64,000 bases of DNA from Phymorhynchus buccinoides (taxonomy: Eukaryota > Mollusca > Gastropoda > Neogastropoda > Raphitomidae). The stretch lies in assembly GCA_017654935.2 (NCBI GenBank), contig CM065690.1, positions 22,052,506 to 22,116,505 of the forward strand, given 5' to 3'. Both the position numbers and the translations under genes were made by a program. Positions 1-13,060 of the stretch are shown piece after piece; position 1 is the stretch's first letter, and each line of letters starts with the position of its first letter. Under the pieces are notes generated by a model, which ran no database searches, was not told the origin of the DNA, and saw only the letters and a program-made list of their open reading frames with translations.

Positions 1-223
1 ATAATAAACCAACTGCCAAAAGGTAAAGGTGGGGGAGGGACTGTTGGTATGGGTGTCTTTAAGTCTTTAAGACGGTGTGGTGGTGTCGTGGGTGAAATTG
101 AAGCAGGCTGGAAGTGGCGCGGAGTGCCGACGATCGTACGGTGAGCATGAGAGACGACTTGCCTGCCAGAAACAGGAGCTAGATGGATGACAGGAGGGGG
201 GAGGGGGGGGGGGGGACAAACCA

Positions 224-449
224 CCGGTGTGGCATTCTCAAAATGGATTTGTTCTCAACATGTCTGCGCATGTGCGAAGTTAGAAATAGGTTTAGGGATA
301 GGGTTAGGGATAGGTTTAGGGTTAGGGATAGGTTTAAGGTCAATTTAGTGTCGAATACACAAAAGATAAAATTTGATGGTATGCCATGATCGATTTCGCA
401 CATGCGCAGACATGTTCAGAACAAATCCATTTTGAGAATGCCACACCGG
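224..449. repeat. Inverted-repeat element with telomere-like loop
   Basis: Two arms of about 55 bp face each other: 224-278 begins CCGGTGTGGCATTCTC and 395-449 is its near-perfect reverse complement. The loop at 283-335 is a run of GGGTTA, GGGATA and GGTTTA variants that resembles degenerate animal telomere repeat TTAGGG. The symmetry suggests a foldback or MITE-type element, but no clear target-site duplication flanks it. Part of it is open on both strands, as expected for an inverted repeat, and I do not call a gene. Confidence 0.75.
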
Positions 450-1479
450 CACAGGCGGAGTAGAGCCGCCGACCTCTGCCCGGCCCCAAATTAAGCCAGT
501 GTGCTTCGTTCGTTCTTCTCCCCCATCCAGCAAATTGTTAGGTGTTGGGGGGCAAGCTTTGACGCGGAGACTCCGGGCTCAAGTCCGCCATTGAAACGCA
601 GGCTGTCAAGGAAGGGGCGGGCACCATGAGGGAACCGGTTCCCTGGGACAATGGCTCCCCCATGACATATGTGCAACCCTAGCGGGGCTTCCTCCCTCAC
701 AGCCGGGCGGGAAGGGGCAGGACCAAATCTGTCACTGGGTGACTGCTGCCCACCTTCCCATGATAGGCACTGCGCACAGTCCCTGTATAATGTGATCCTT
801 ACTCCGATCTACCCCCACCTCCAACCTACGTTTCAAACACGAGCAATGAAAGGAAATTCACACTAACTAGCGGAGCTTGAACGTGCGTGTGCGTGCGTGC
901 ACGCGCACACATGCGCGCACGCACACAAATAAAAAATCAACAATGTGCTTGCTGGCGCTTCAATGCCAATCGTATAATTATAGCGTACTTCTTTTTTATT
1001 ATTATTATTAATCTTATTTTTACATGACAAGTATATTAACTTTCAATTAGGTTTCCATAAGGAAACCATGTTTTTAAAACAAAAATCAAAGTATCTCATA
1101 TCCATAGAGTAAGCATATTTTTCAGTTTGATGCATATTCCTCAGATCTCTTATAAAACGTTGTACATGCAGGGTTATTTCATTTATTCTACATTTATAAA
1201 TATAAAAAATGTGCATACAGCAATGCCAATCGCATAATTATAGCGTGCTTCTTGTTTTGTACATCATAAAATGTGAGCAAAAAAGAACTGCCTTTATTTT
1301 TATGCTCTTTCCAAATAACAACTGATTAACATAGAAACAAAAACTTGACAATCGTTCCCTGTCCCAAAATTCTGTAATGACATTCTAATACTGTCTTTTT
1401 TTTTAATATCCATTAGGGTTCAAGCAAGCCCCTGCAATATGATTGAGCACCAGAGGCAGGTGTTTTACAACCAACGTTT
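450..1479. other. No gene seen; short direct repeat pair
   Basis: No convincing exon or element is recognised. An alternating CG/CA tract lies at about 882-930. A roughly 33-bp sequence beginning CAATGCCAATCG occurs at 961-993 and again at 1221-1253 with a few differences. The 230 bp between are AT-rich and otherwise featureless. Confidence 0.5.
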
Positions 1480-1578
1480 AATTTTATGAAGTTCTAAATT
1501 AAGTAAACCGATTTACTTAATTTAGAAAGCAACAACGTTTAGTTTCCCACTTAAGCTTAAGTAGAACTTCATAAAATT
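1480..1578. repeat. Nested inverted repeat
   Basis: An outer pair (1480-1496 and 1562-1578) is a perfect 17-bp inverted repeat containing TTTATGAAGTTCTA. Inside it, 1494-1525 forms a second perfect hairpin with 14-bp stems (CTAAATTAAGTAAA) and a 4-bp loop. It could be a small foldback element. Confidence 0.6.
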
Positions 1579-4360
<2,782 letters not shown>

Positions 4361-4715
4361 AAGTCAAGTCAAGTCAAAATTTTATTTCCAGATGGGAACA
4401 TTGTATAAGCAAAACATGCTTTTTTTCAACAAGCCATCCATAAAAAATGATATAAAGAAAAAATAAAGAACTAAACATTCCAAAGTAGCGAACAAGAAAA
4501 GGAAAATATACAAGTAAACAATTAATTAAAGAAACAAGCAAATATTCCACACACAAAAACAGGAAAAAGGATGGGGACATATGCGAATAGCATATTATGT
4601 ACAATATATAAATCAACATCAACAACGAAACATTTAAAACATCACATTTACTTACCAAAATATGTTATGTAGGCTACGTTTCCATTCTTTTAAATAATTG
4701 GAATAAAGTTATCAA

Positions 4716-7520
4716 TTATGTTCTGTTAAAGAGATACATTTTCATTTTTTTCTTGAAGTAGTTCTTGTTTTTCATGTTTTTTAAAATGGAGGGTAGTTTG
4801 TTCCATAAATCTCCACCCGAATAGAGGAGACTAGATTTGAATAGATTATTATTTGGTCGAGGGAATGAGAGTAAATGGGTGTGTCTGCTTGTGTTTGTCG
4901 TAAATGTATCTGTTATCTTTTTTGGAGCATTTCCGTTGACAATATTATGCATGCAGATTGCCTTTTTGAGGAAAAGTCTGTCTTGAAAAGTTAGTATATC
5001 TAGTTGTTTGTAGTCTTCATAGGTAAGTGAACTTGATTTTAATAAAATTATTTTAATTGCTTTTTTGTACATACGATTGATAATCTTTAAATTTGTATCA
5101 CTACAGCTATCCCATAATGTTGAAGCATAATCGATCATGGAGAGTATGTGAGCATTAAAGAATAGTTTACGAGAATGGTTATCAAGGAAATGTTTAATCT
5201 TAGATAGCTGGAGTATTTTTCTAGACAGACCTTTCCCTAAAGACTTTATATGGTCTGTCCAAGACAGATCTTTGTCAATGACAACACCTAATGTTTTATG
5301 TGAATCAACTTCTTCAATTTTGTTGCTGCAAATAAATAGTGGTGGAAATTGGGAGTTCATCTTTTGTCTTTTTTGTCTGGTTGATACGTACATGCATTTC
5401 GTTTTATTGGCATTAATTGACATGTGATTTAATTGTGTCCAGTTAAAAACATTTTGAGCATCATTTTGAAGTTTACTTACTAGCCTGTTAGCATTCATAT
5501 CACTAGTATGAAGGGATGAGTCATCTGCAAACATTTCACATTTACTATTGACAAAGCATGGCAGGTCGTTTATATAAACAGTGAACAATAGTGGACCTAA
5601 GATAGACCCTTGAGGTACTCCATAGTGGATTGGAAGCAATTCAGACATTTTGTTATTAATTGAAACCAGTTGTTTTCTGTCACACAAAAAAGATGACATA
5701 ATATTTAAAAATTCAGGAGGAAGGTTATACAGTTCTAGTTTACGCAGAAGGAGTGAATGATTAATAACATCGAACGCTTTTTCAAAGTCAAGGAAAAGTA
5801 TACCAGTAAACTTATTTTCATTTATATTACATAGCAGACTGTCAACAAGCTGTATTAGTGAAGTGTGGCATGAATGATTCTTTCTAAATCCAGACTGATC
5901 ATCATGAAGTAAATTATTTTTATCTAAATAAGAGAATAGGGATTTTTGTATGTGCTTTTCTAGAGACTTAGATAAAGCTGATAAAATAGAAATAGGTCGA
6001 TAATTAGAAGGGTTAGATCTATCGCCTGATTTATGGATAGGGATTACCTTGGCTTGTTTAAAATTTAACGGAAAACATTGTTTTTCTATACATAAGTTAT
6101 ATAAATAAGTTAGTGAGTCACATATAACTGGGCACGCAATCTGTAGTATGTTAATATCCAAACCATCTATATCGCGTGTCTTTGAATGCTTTAAAGATAA
6201 AAGATTTCTGCTGACTTCAAATACTGTCATAGGCTGGAGATTGAAAGGAAAATTTATATCTTTTGAACTGAGGAACTGTTTTAAATAGGATAAATCATTT
6301 TCATTTGATCTATCACATGTTATAACTTTTTCTTTTATGCTAGCAAAATGGTTATTTAACTGATCAGCAGAGATATCTGAAACAATTTGCTGACTTCTTG
6401 ATACTTGTTTGTTAGTTAGCATGTTTATGGCTTTCCATATCTGGCGGGAATCTTTCGTGGAAATTAACATTTGTCGAAAATAATCGCGTTTAGATTTACG
6501 TTTCATATTAGTTACCTTATTTCTTTGTTGTCTAAATTCTTGCTGCGTCCCTGAGTTCTTTAAGTGAGTTCGTGTATTTCTTTCATCATCGATATCTTTG
6601 GTAATCCAGGGTGGTTTAGTTTCTTGTTTAACTCTTTTCTTTATAAAGGGAGCATGTTTATTATACACTACCATAAAAGTATTTAACCAATAATCAGCTG
6701 CTTCATTAGGATCTCTAATTTGATATATAACATTTAATTGAGAATTAACTAAGTCTGCTAGGAAATCTTGTTCATTAAAATTTTTAAAGCTTCTATAGTA
6801 TATGGTCTTATGTCCTACCTTTGGAATTTTTACATGGGTTTTATACCAGGTAAGACAGATGACATTGTGATCGCTACATTCAGAGGGAGGAGTGCATACT
6901 TCAATGATGGACTGCTTATTGTTTGTATAGATATGATCAATTAAAGTCTTACTTGTTTCGGTTATGCGGGTCGGTTGTTTAATTAATTGTTCAAAGCCAT
7001 GTAAACTATAGAGGTTATGCCATGTTGGTTTTGCTTTTAATAAGTCGATGTTAAAATCTCCCAATATTATTGTTTCACGATCTAGCATTGTAATATTATC
7101 CATTAAAGAGTTAAAGCTATCGTACCAATCTGATGTTTCTGCTGGATTTCTGTATATGAAACCTATTATCAGTGGTTTACTATGTTTTAGTGTAATTTCG
7201 ATCCATAAAGATTCAACAGAATTTGAAATAATGTTATCAAGCTTCTTGCACTTTAATGAAGATGCTAAATACAAAAGAAGGCCTGTGGATTTGGGTTTGT
7301 GCGGATCTAATCGTATAATCTGATACCCTGGCATGCTAATATCTGCATCTGTTATGTGTGACGATAAGCGGGATTCCGAAAAACAAAATAGGTTAAAATT
7401 GTTACCATTATTTTGGAGTATTGTGCCAATGTCATCTGTCTTATTCCTGGCATTATTAATATTAAGATAGCCAATACGAAGGCCGTCTTTGATTGGCCAT
7501 GTGTTCAATGTTGCAGACAT
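4716..7520 (-). CDS. Non-LTR retrotransposon ORF2: endonuclease and reverse transcriptase
   Basis: A 934-residue protein expected to nick target DNA and copy the element's RNA at the nick (target-primed reverse transcription). Residues about 10-225 are an exonuclease-endonuclease-phosphatase domain: acidic Glu49, GDFN at 154-157 and SDH at 216-218. Residues about 485-725 are the reverse transcriptase, with the first catalytic Asp in FLDFEKAFD (Asp578), YGVPQGSILGPLLF at 633-646 and the FADD box at 664-667. The last 200 residues end in a region containing LYSGGDLWNKLP, the same block preserved in the fossil at 45669-45878. There is no RNase H domain. Length and motif order match complete CR1/L2-type ORF2 proteins. 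No frameshift or internal stop is present and the catalytic residues are retained, so activity is possible but untested. Confidence 0.93.
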   Translation of the reverse strand: MSATLNTWPIKDGLRIGYLNINNARNKTDDIGTILQNNGNNFNLFCFSESRLSSHITDADISMPGYQIIRLDPHKPKSTGLLLYLASSLKCKKLDNIISNSVESLWIEITLKHSKPLIIGFIYRNPAETSDWYDSFNSLMDNITMLDRETIILGDFNIDLLKAKPTWHNLYSLHGFEQLIKQPTRITETSKTLIDHIYTNNKQSIIEVCTPPSECSDHNVICLTWYKTHVKIPKVGHKTIYYRSFKNFNEQDFLADLVNSQLNVIYQIRDPNEAADYWLNTFMVVYNKHAPFIKKRVKQETKPPWITKDIDDERNTRTHLKNSGTQQEFRQQRNKVTNMKRKSKRDYFRQMLISTKDSRQIWKAINMLTNKQVSRSQQIVSDISADQLNNHFASIKEKVITCDRSNENDLSYLKQFLSSKDINFPFNLQPMTVFEVSRNLLSLKHSKTRDIDGLDINILQIACPVICDSLTYLYNLCIEKQCFPLNFKQAKVIPIHKSGDRSNPSNYRPISILSALSKSLEKHIQKSLFSYLDKNNLLHDDQSGFRKNHSCHTSLIQLVDSLLCNINENKFTGILFLDFEKAFDVINHSLLLRKLELYNLPPEFLNIMSSFLCDRKQLVSINNKMSELLPIHYGVPQGSILGPLLFTVYINDLPCFVNSKCEMFADDSSLHTSDMNANRLVSKLQNDAQNVFNWTQLNHMSINANKTKCMYVSTRQKRQKMNSQFPPLFICSNKIEEVDSHKTLGVVIDKDLSWTDHIKSLGKGLSRKILQLSKIKHFLDNHSRKLFFNAHILSMIDYASTLWDSCSDTNLKIINRMYKKAIKIILLKSSSLTYEDYKQLDILTFQDRLFLKKAICMHNIVNGNAPKKITDTFTTNTSRHTHLLSFPRPNNNLFKSSLLYSGGDLWNKLPSILKNMKNKNYFKKKMKMYLFNRT

Positions 7521-8204
7521 AATTTAACCTATAAAGATTAGTGCACGTTTTTAAATACAATAGGTTTTTTTTATAGAAAGTACAAATACAAAAGTAGAAC
7601 TACTAGGATCAAAAGAAGACAGGAAAGGAGCGTAGTATCACAATACTATCAAGGGAATATACAATATTCAAGGGAATATACAATTAAGTGTTAAGTGATA
7701 ACACAAGTACCTTAAACTGGTTATGTACAACAACAAGCCAAAAGAAAAAGATTTAACACGAAAGGAAAAATTAATTGGTAATAGTAATTATTCAAAAGTA
7801 TAAAATTACAACAAATTTCTATTCGTTATCCAAAGCGTATTGGCGGCGCAGCAAAAGTAACAACCACCACACAGGCACAATACGAAAACAAAATCCCACT
7901 CCGAAGTACAATACACAAGCAACTCTAATAAAGTAAGTACATTACTGTGACCCGGCGCACAGTGATAAACATGTGAGAGAGTAAACACGTACACACGCAC
8001 ATTGTACACGCAAAAAATGTAAACAATAATAATTATACAATCATAATCATATGGAATGCAGACTTATAACAATAGGTTTCTACTTCATTAAAATCTTTCT
8101 TATTCATGGAAAGGAAGTGATAAGGGGACAGGGGGGAGGGCGGGGGGTGGGGCAGAATGATATCATGAGGATGGGGAACATGAGGCAGTGTTTCTAACTT
8201 TTTA
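7521..8204 (-). other. Inter-ORF spacer of the non-LTR element
   Basis: 684 bp between the ORF1 stop and the ORF2 start on the minus strand. No long reading frame is present, only a short unrecognised one at 7806-8009. A duplicated phrase around CAAGGGAATATACAA occurs near 7648-7683. How ORF2 would be translated from the downstream position is not evident from sequence. Confidence 0.6.
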
Positions 8205-11162
8205 TTAAGTGGGAACAGCTCGCTGCTGTAGCATGAGCTGAGATGCCATGTTTAGCAGCCTTTCAATGTAGGGCTGATAGTGGTCTGTATGAGGCTCACT
8301 GGGCCCCATGTTTGCTCCTTGTTCTGAGGAATAATGATTATCCTCCATTTGGCTATGTGAAGGATGGGGGATGTGAGGAGCATAATCCTCTTTCATGGGT
8401 TTCTGTGATAGAATAGAGAGGGGCGGGGGATGAGGGACATTTTGATTTAAGGTAGGAGGACCTGTGGCACCATTGACATTTGCATAGCTTTGATGTAAGG
8501 CATTTTGCATGGGTCTTGGGGGAGGTGGGGGAGGAAGATGACGATGGTCAACGTTTTGTTGTGAGAAAGGGTCTGGATTATTTTGACGACCAAAGTTCGC
8601 AGTTAGTAACGGATAATCGTATGATGAGAATATGGATGGTGGGACTGCAGGGTTCTTAGATGTATGATGCTGCGAACTATAGCTGTGTTGGTTATTGTTA
8701 GAGTAGCGTGGGTCAACTGAAAAGTTTGGATAGCCTCGTGCGCCAGACTGAGAACGCTGTGACGAATATCGCAATGCCTGGCGGCTCTCTCCTCTTGACA
8801 GATTGTTTCTAGGAACAGCGCTGCGCCACAGACTTTTTAGATTATCTGCCAGACGTGCAGTGCCCCTGACGTTGGGATGGATAGCATCATTGTATAGGTC
8901 AACATCAGATGCAAAGGTCTGGAAATGATCGACCAATTCAACATTGAACCGATCACAGGCGGCACGGAGATTTCGATTGGAAGGGGCGATGCTGTTGTTA
9001 AAATGATGCTTACCTTTTGCTGGAAGGATGGAACTAAGGGCTATCTTTGCATGTGGGAACTTTTTGAGGCAGAGAGCAATGAGCTCTGACCAGGTGTCAA
9101 AGGAGACAGGGCCGGATGGACATGAGTTAACACCGACATGGAGAATGACCACTTTCAGATTGGTGTTAACAGGTACAGATGACAGCCAGGCTAGAACGTC
9201 GTCGACAGTTATGCCTGGTACACAGATTTTAAAAAGGGATTCTTGACGGGGGACAAGGCGTCTGGCGTCAATGAATCGTATGACAGAGTCCCCCACAAGG
9301 AGCATAGTGGCTCTGTTTGGAACAGTCATAGTGGCCAAAATCTCTGTGGGAGAGGGTTTGGGGGGAGGGGGTTTATCATGCTGGATCTCTATCTTCTCTT
9401 CATCTTTCTCTCCTGAAACCTCAAAACAGTAGTTCTCGGAAAGAACGGCGAAAGGATTTGCCGTACTGACTGCACACTGTACGGTTTCGCTGTCTCCAGC
9501 AGGAGGAACAGCGAACCCTACAGTGTGAAGTTCTTGCTTGTCTTCACCTGAGGGGTCTGACACTGGCTGAGCTGCTGCTGGACTCTTTGCCAAAGTACTG
9601 TCTTTCATGGATGGATAAGAGGTCGTGGCAGCGGGGAGATTATCATTGGGTTTGGACATGGGAGAGTCACAGAGAGGGTCTGTTTGAGTGTCAACTGTAA
9701 CACATTCGCTTTCCTTAGACACATGTTCTGGGAAGTCATGGGGCTCTGTCTGTGTACTCATTGATGTTATTTCTCTCACTGTTGGTTTCAGTCTTTTAAT
9801 TTCAGAATGTAATGCTCCTAATTGAGTCCTGATAGCATTGTTTTCTTTTGTAATTTGTTTGTTTGTCTTGTCAAGATTCACTATCACGTTTTTCAACTCA
9901 TCTATGCTGTCCATCAGGGTATCAAATTTGTTACATACATTTACACGAATTTCGTTCTTCGTTGCTATCTTCATGTCTTCAGCTATAACCTTTATCTGAT
10001 CTTCTAGATCTGCCTGAGTGACAGAGACAGAATCTATTTGGTGCTTCATGTGAACCACTGTGTTGGCAATAGCAGCGGACACAGACGGGTTTCGGGGGGA
10101 TCGGTAGAGAGCTTTTCTACTGTTTCTGGTCCTTCTGCCAACAGGACTGGGCTGTTTCTTTGACTCTGTTTGGACTTCTTCACTCTCTCTCTGTTTTCGT
10201 TCTGTTTGATCGTCGTCACTTTCTGTCGGTTTTCGTTCTGTTTGATCGTCTTCACTCTCTTTCTGTTTTCGTTCTGTTTGATCGTCTTCACTTTCTGTCA
10301 GTTTTCGTTTCGTTTGATCGTCTTCACTCTCTTTCTGTTTTCGTTCTGTTTGATCGTCTTCACTTTCTGTCAGTCTTCGTTTCGTTTGATCGTCTTCACT
10401 CTCTTTCTGTTTTCGTTTTGTTTGATCGTCTTCACTTTCTGTCAGTTTTCGTTTCGTTTGATCATCTTCACCGTTTATCTGTTTTGGATCTGTTTCGTGG
10501 CCATCTTCACCCTTCGCCTGTTTGGAGTTGAGTGGGGTGGGAGGGAGGATGATGACACTCTCTCTTACAGATTCCTCAGTTTGGGAAGGAGCCTGGAGGG
10601 GGGTGGCAGTGTCCACCAGGGACGCAGGTGCCACTGACATACAGGACAGTTCAAGAGCAGGGGCCTTAATGACTGGATTTCCCTGGAAGGAACCGATGAA
10701 AGTCAGAGATGGTTGAACCAATGACTTTGACAACCGAACAACATTCCTATCGTGCATGAATGTAGTGATGAAATCTTTTAAGACCTCACACTCATCGGAG
10801 TCCCAGCGGGGACAGTCAACACCCTGACAAAGAAAGGTACCTCCTGACTCAGTGGTGAAATAGAGGGACATAGTCACTGACTTTTTGGAGCCATGAAGGA
10901 CACGTATCACTGTCCTGGAAAGGGAGTCAGGTGGGGGAAGGGGGGTCACAGGAGACAAACTTAACACGTTTTGTTTAGAATCAAAGTCACTGAATTCTAT
11001 AGTTACGTTTGAGTCTTGGATTCCTAAATATCGAAAGATCAAACTATTTCTCCAAACTGTCAATTCATCTCTATCACATGAGAAACGTTTTTGAATTATA
11101 TCATGAGTGGGTTGCAGTTTCTTTCCTGACTGCGCATCGTCTGGATGAAGTAAGTGAGACAT
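8205..11162 (-). CDS. Non-LTR retrotransposon ORF1 with SGNH esterase-like domain
   Basis: A 985-residue protein upstream of the endonuclease/RT ORF. Residues about 221-330 are a degenerate tandem repeat of a charged unit of about 12 residues (variants of ESEDDQTKRKQK). Residues about 370-455 are rich in heptad-like Leu/Ile/Val spacing and probably form a coiled coil. Residues about 615-775 look like an SGNH/GDSL hydrolase: block I GDSV near 620, GVNS (block III, Gly and Asn) and DAIHPN near 758-763 supplying the Asp and His. The C-terminal 200 residues are rich in Pro, Ser, Gln and Asn. Esterase-bearing ORF1 proteins are known from CR1/L2-clade elements and probably act in the ribonucleoprotein; the substrate is unknown. 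The acidic/basic repeat and long disordered tail make it long for an ORF1. The start at MSHLLHPDD is the first in-frame Met and was not verified. Confidence 0.85.
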   Translation of the reverse strand: MSHLLHPDDAQSGKKLQPTHDIIQKRFSCDRDELTVWRNSLIFRYLGIQDSNVTIEFSDFDSKQNVLSLSPVTPLPPPDSLSRTVIRVLHGSKKSVTMSLYFTTESGGTFLCQGVDCPRWDSDECEVLKDFITTFMHDRNVVRLSKSLVQPSLTFIGSFQGNPVIKAPALELSCMSVAPASLVDTATPLQAPSQTEESVRESVIILPPTPLNSKQAKGEDGHETDPKQINGEDDQTKRKLTESEDDQTKRKQKESEDDQTKRRLTESEDDQTERKQKESEDDQTKRKLTESEDDQTERKQKESEDDQTERKPTESDDDQTERKQRESEEVQTESKKQPSPVGRRTRNSRKALYRSPRNPSVSAAIANTVVHMKHQIDSVSVTQADLEDQIKVIAEDMKIATKNEIRVNVCNKFDTLMDSIDELKNVIVNLDKTNKQITKENNAIRTQLGALHSEIKRLKPTVREITSMSTQTEPHDFPEHVSKESECVTVDTQTDPLCDSPMSKPNDNLPAATTSYPSMKDSTLAKSPAAAQPVSDPSGEDKQELHTVGFAVPPAGDSETVQCAVSTANPFAVLSENYCFEVSGEKDEEKIEIQHDKPPPPKPSPTEILATMTVPNRATMLLVGDSVIRFIDARRLVPRQESLFKICVPGITVDDVLAWLSSVPVNTNLKVVILHVGVNSCPSGPVSFDTWSELIALCLKKFPHAKIALSSILPAKGKHHFNNSIAPSNRNLRAACDRFNVELVDHFQTFASDVDLYNDAIHPNVRGTARLADNLKSLWRSAVPRNNLSRGESRQALRYSSQRSQSGARGYPNFSVDPRYSNNNQHSYSSQHHTSKNPAVPPSIFSSYDYPLLTANFGRQNNPDPFSQQNVDHRHLPPPPPPRPMQNALHQSYANVNGATGPPTLNQNVPHPPPLSILSQKPMKEDYAPHIPHPSHSQMEDNHYSSEQGANMGPSEPHTDHYQPYIERLLNMASQLMLQQRAVPT
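10160..10500 (-). repeat. In-frame tandem repeat within ORF1
   Basis: Tandem repeats of roughly 36 bp, some paired as about 72-bp doublets, encode alternating SEDDQTKRK and SEDDQTERK units. All copies keep the ORF1 frame. Copies are nearly identical at DNA level, which implies recent expansion or slippage. Confidence 0.85.
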
Positions 11163-12727
11163 AATGGTATAAAATGTGGATGAGAAAACTCACAAAAGAA
11201 CAATCACGCACACACTCACACACAGGCAAACATACTCACCACTCACATGCATTCACAGCCGGGACCCAAGCATATTACAGTGTGGTGTAAGGCATTATGA
11301 TTAAACTTGAGTTTCACATCAAGGAGCACAGAGCAAACTATAGGTCCAACATAAACATCAGATTCAACCACAAAGCACGATTTGCTTCACAGGGATCTGG
11401 GCACGTTAGTGGCTGGACATACAATAACAGTAATGAAAACCGGAGAATAATGCAATGCAAAGCTATCCAAGTGCTGAGGGATAACACGAACTTTCCTCAG
11501 AAAACAATACACGGGATAAGCGGTAGGCCTAATAAGCTTTACTAGGCCCACAGAAAATTCACCTTGATATACCAGCTCTGAGGAAAACAAGTACAAAAGT
11601 GACTTGAAATGCAAATAGGCCTATCATACAAACATTCGTTGCAAAATTCCAACAACGTTAAATAGATTACAATGACAGATTATGTATGGCACAAAGTTAG
11701 TACTGCACATTCAGGCATCGTAGTGTTTACTGTGATTATCCTACCCTGCACAGCTAAACGTATTATAAACACACTTGCACACTGCTATAATGAAAGTAGG
11801 CATAAAGGTCAAACAGTTTCCTCGATCTGATAGAGATAACAACTGTGCTGTTTTTCAATGGAAATCTAGGCGACACACAAAGATTAACGTGTATGACGAG
11901 CACAGCACCGATATTGTAGACATCCAACACAGTTAGTACATTATGCCCGAACACAGTCCATCACAACTCATCAGACGTTCACAGTTTAAATAATTTTCCT
12001 TATTAATAGCAATCCACGCTGGTGCAGTTCTCGGGCGTTCAATTACCGAAAACAATGATTTAATACAAACTCACAGTAGCCCAGTATTCAGCAACTAATT
12101 GAACTAAATCCTCCCTCTATGTAATATAGATTGGCACGAAATACTGTCCACGGGAATCAGTTACCAAACACTGTGCATTATGTAGGATAAAAGCTGCACT
12201 GCACAATCGCCCGCACGAAATCAATTACCGCACATCATTTAAATACAACAATCCACTTGCACTGTCCGAAGTAGTAGTGATTTTGTTTTTTTAATTTAAT
12301 TTTAGTTACGTACCCAGTTCATAACAGATTGCAGGCAGGTGCGCGCTCGGTTGATCGAATAAAGCACGAGTCGCACAGTCCTCTTTGAACATCAAAGTGC
12401 ACGCAGTTTATGATGAGAGGCCGAATTCACGGGAGGTAACACCGTCCACAATATGAACCAACCACAGTGTACAGTTATATTAATACTGCATAGGCCTACT
12501 CTGAACACACTGTACACATTGCAGTGTACATCTATCACAATACACAGTTTGTATTACACATTAATCGAAGGTACCGTTCTCTTTGTTTTCTTCTTCGATC
12601 AGTCCAGTAGGCCTCCCCAGTTTATAGTGGAGATACACGGGTTTCTGGTGGGACGATCAGTAGACACTGGCTACGGGCCGGTCACTATTTGGGTGTAGCC
12701 CACTTTCACAGGAGCCGCTCCCGCACA
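11163..12727 (-). other. Candidate 5' UTR of the non-LTR element
   Basis: This stretch lies upstream of ORF1 on the minus strand and has no supported gene. It contains loosely repeated phrases such as TCAATTACCG (12040-12049 and 12222-12231) and many ACAGT/ACTGT words, as might be seen in a retrotransposon 5' UTR or promoter. It becomes CpG-richer towards 12700. The boundary with host DNA cannot be placed. Confidence 0.35.
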
Positions 12728-12927
12728 GAAAACGACGAATAATGACGGCAGAATATGAAAGTGTAAAACAATTTTCACATCGTTAGATGCAGCGGCACTT
12801 CTTCTCTATCCCCGTGACATTGAAAGTTGATAAGAATCCAATGGATCATCAATAATTAGCTAAAACGCTAATTACTTGCACGAGAGATAGAAATCCATGT
12901 CCTGCCTGCCGTGAGTTCAGTTCAGTG

Positions 12928-12987
12928 TGTGTGTGTGTGTGTGTGTGTGTGTACATATGTGTGTGTGTGTGTACATATGTGTGTGTG
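12928..12987. repeat. (GT)n microsatellite
   Basis: (GT)n with two ACATAT interruptions, immediately before a retrotransposon 3'-tail fragment. A further mixed GT/GC tract lies at about 13067-13112. Confidence 0.9.
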
Positions 12988-13060
12988 TCAAGTCAAGTCA
13001 AAATCATCTTTATTGAGTTTTAAAGAATAAGCTGACAAAGCTTTTTTTTCATCCTGCCCT
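12988..13060 (-). mobile_element. 5'-truncated 3' tail of a related non-LTR element
   Basis: Begins with TCAAGTCAAGTCAAAAT, the same TTGAC-repeat tail (minus strand) as the full element at 4360, followed by a TTTATT signal and about 50 bp of related 3' UTR. As at 4360, a (GT)n run adjoins the tail. This looks like a dead-on-arrival insertion of well under 100 bp. Confidence 0.65.

Larger units (their letters stand above)
4360..11162 (-). mobile_element. Two-ORF non-LTR retrotransposon, CR1/L2-like
   Basis: Read on the minus strand, the order is ORF1 (11162-8205), a 684-bp spacer, ORF2 (7520-4716), a 3' UTR of about 350 bp, an AATAAA-like signal, then a short tail of TTGAC repeats at 4360-4377. 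ORF1 carries an SGNH esterase-like domain and ORF2 an endonuclease plus reverse transcriptase without RNase H, which fits CR1/L2-type elements of animals. A tail of short tandem repeats rather than poly(A) is also typical. Both ORFs are open over their full length, so the insertion looks young. The 5' boundary and target-site duplications were not found; the 5' UTR probably extends past 11162. Confidence 0.9.
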
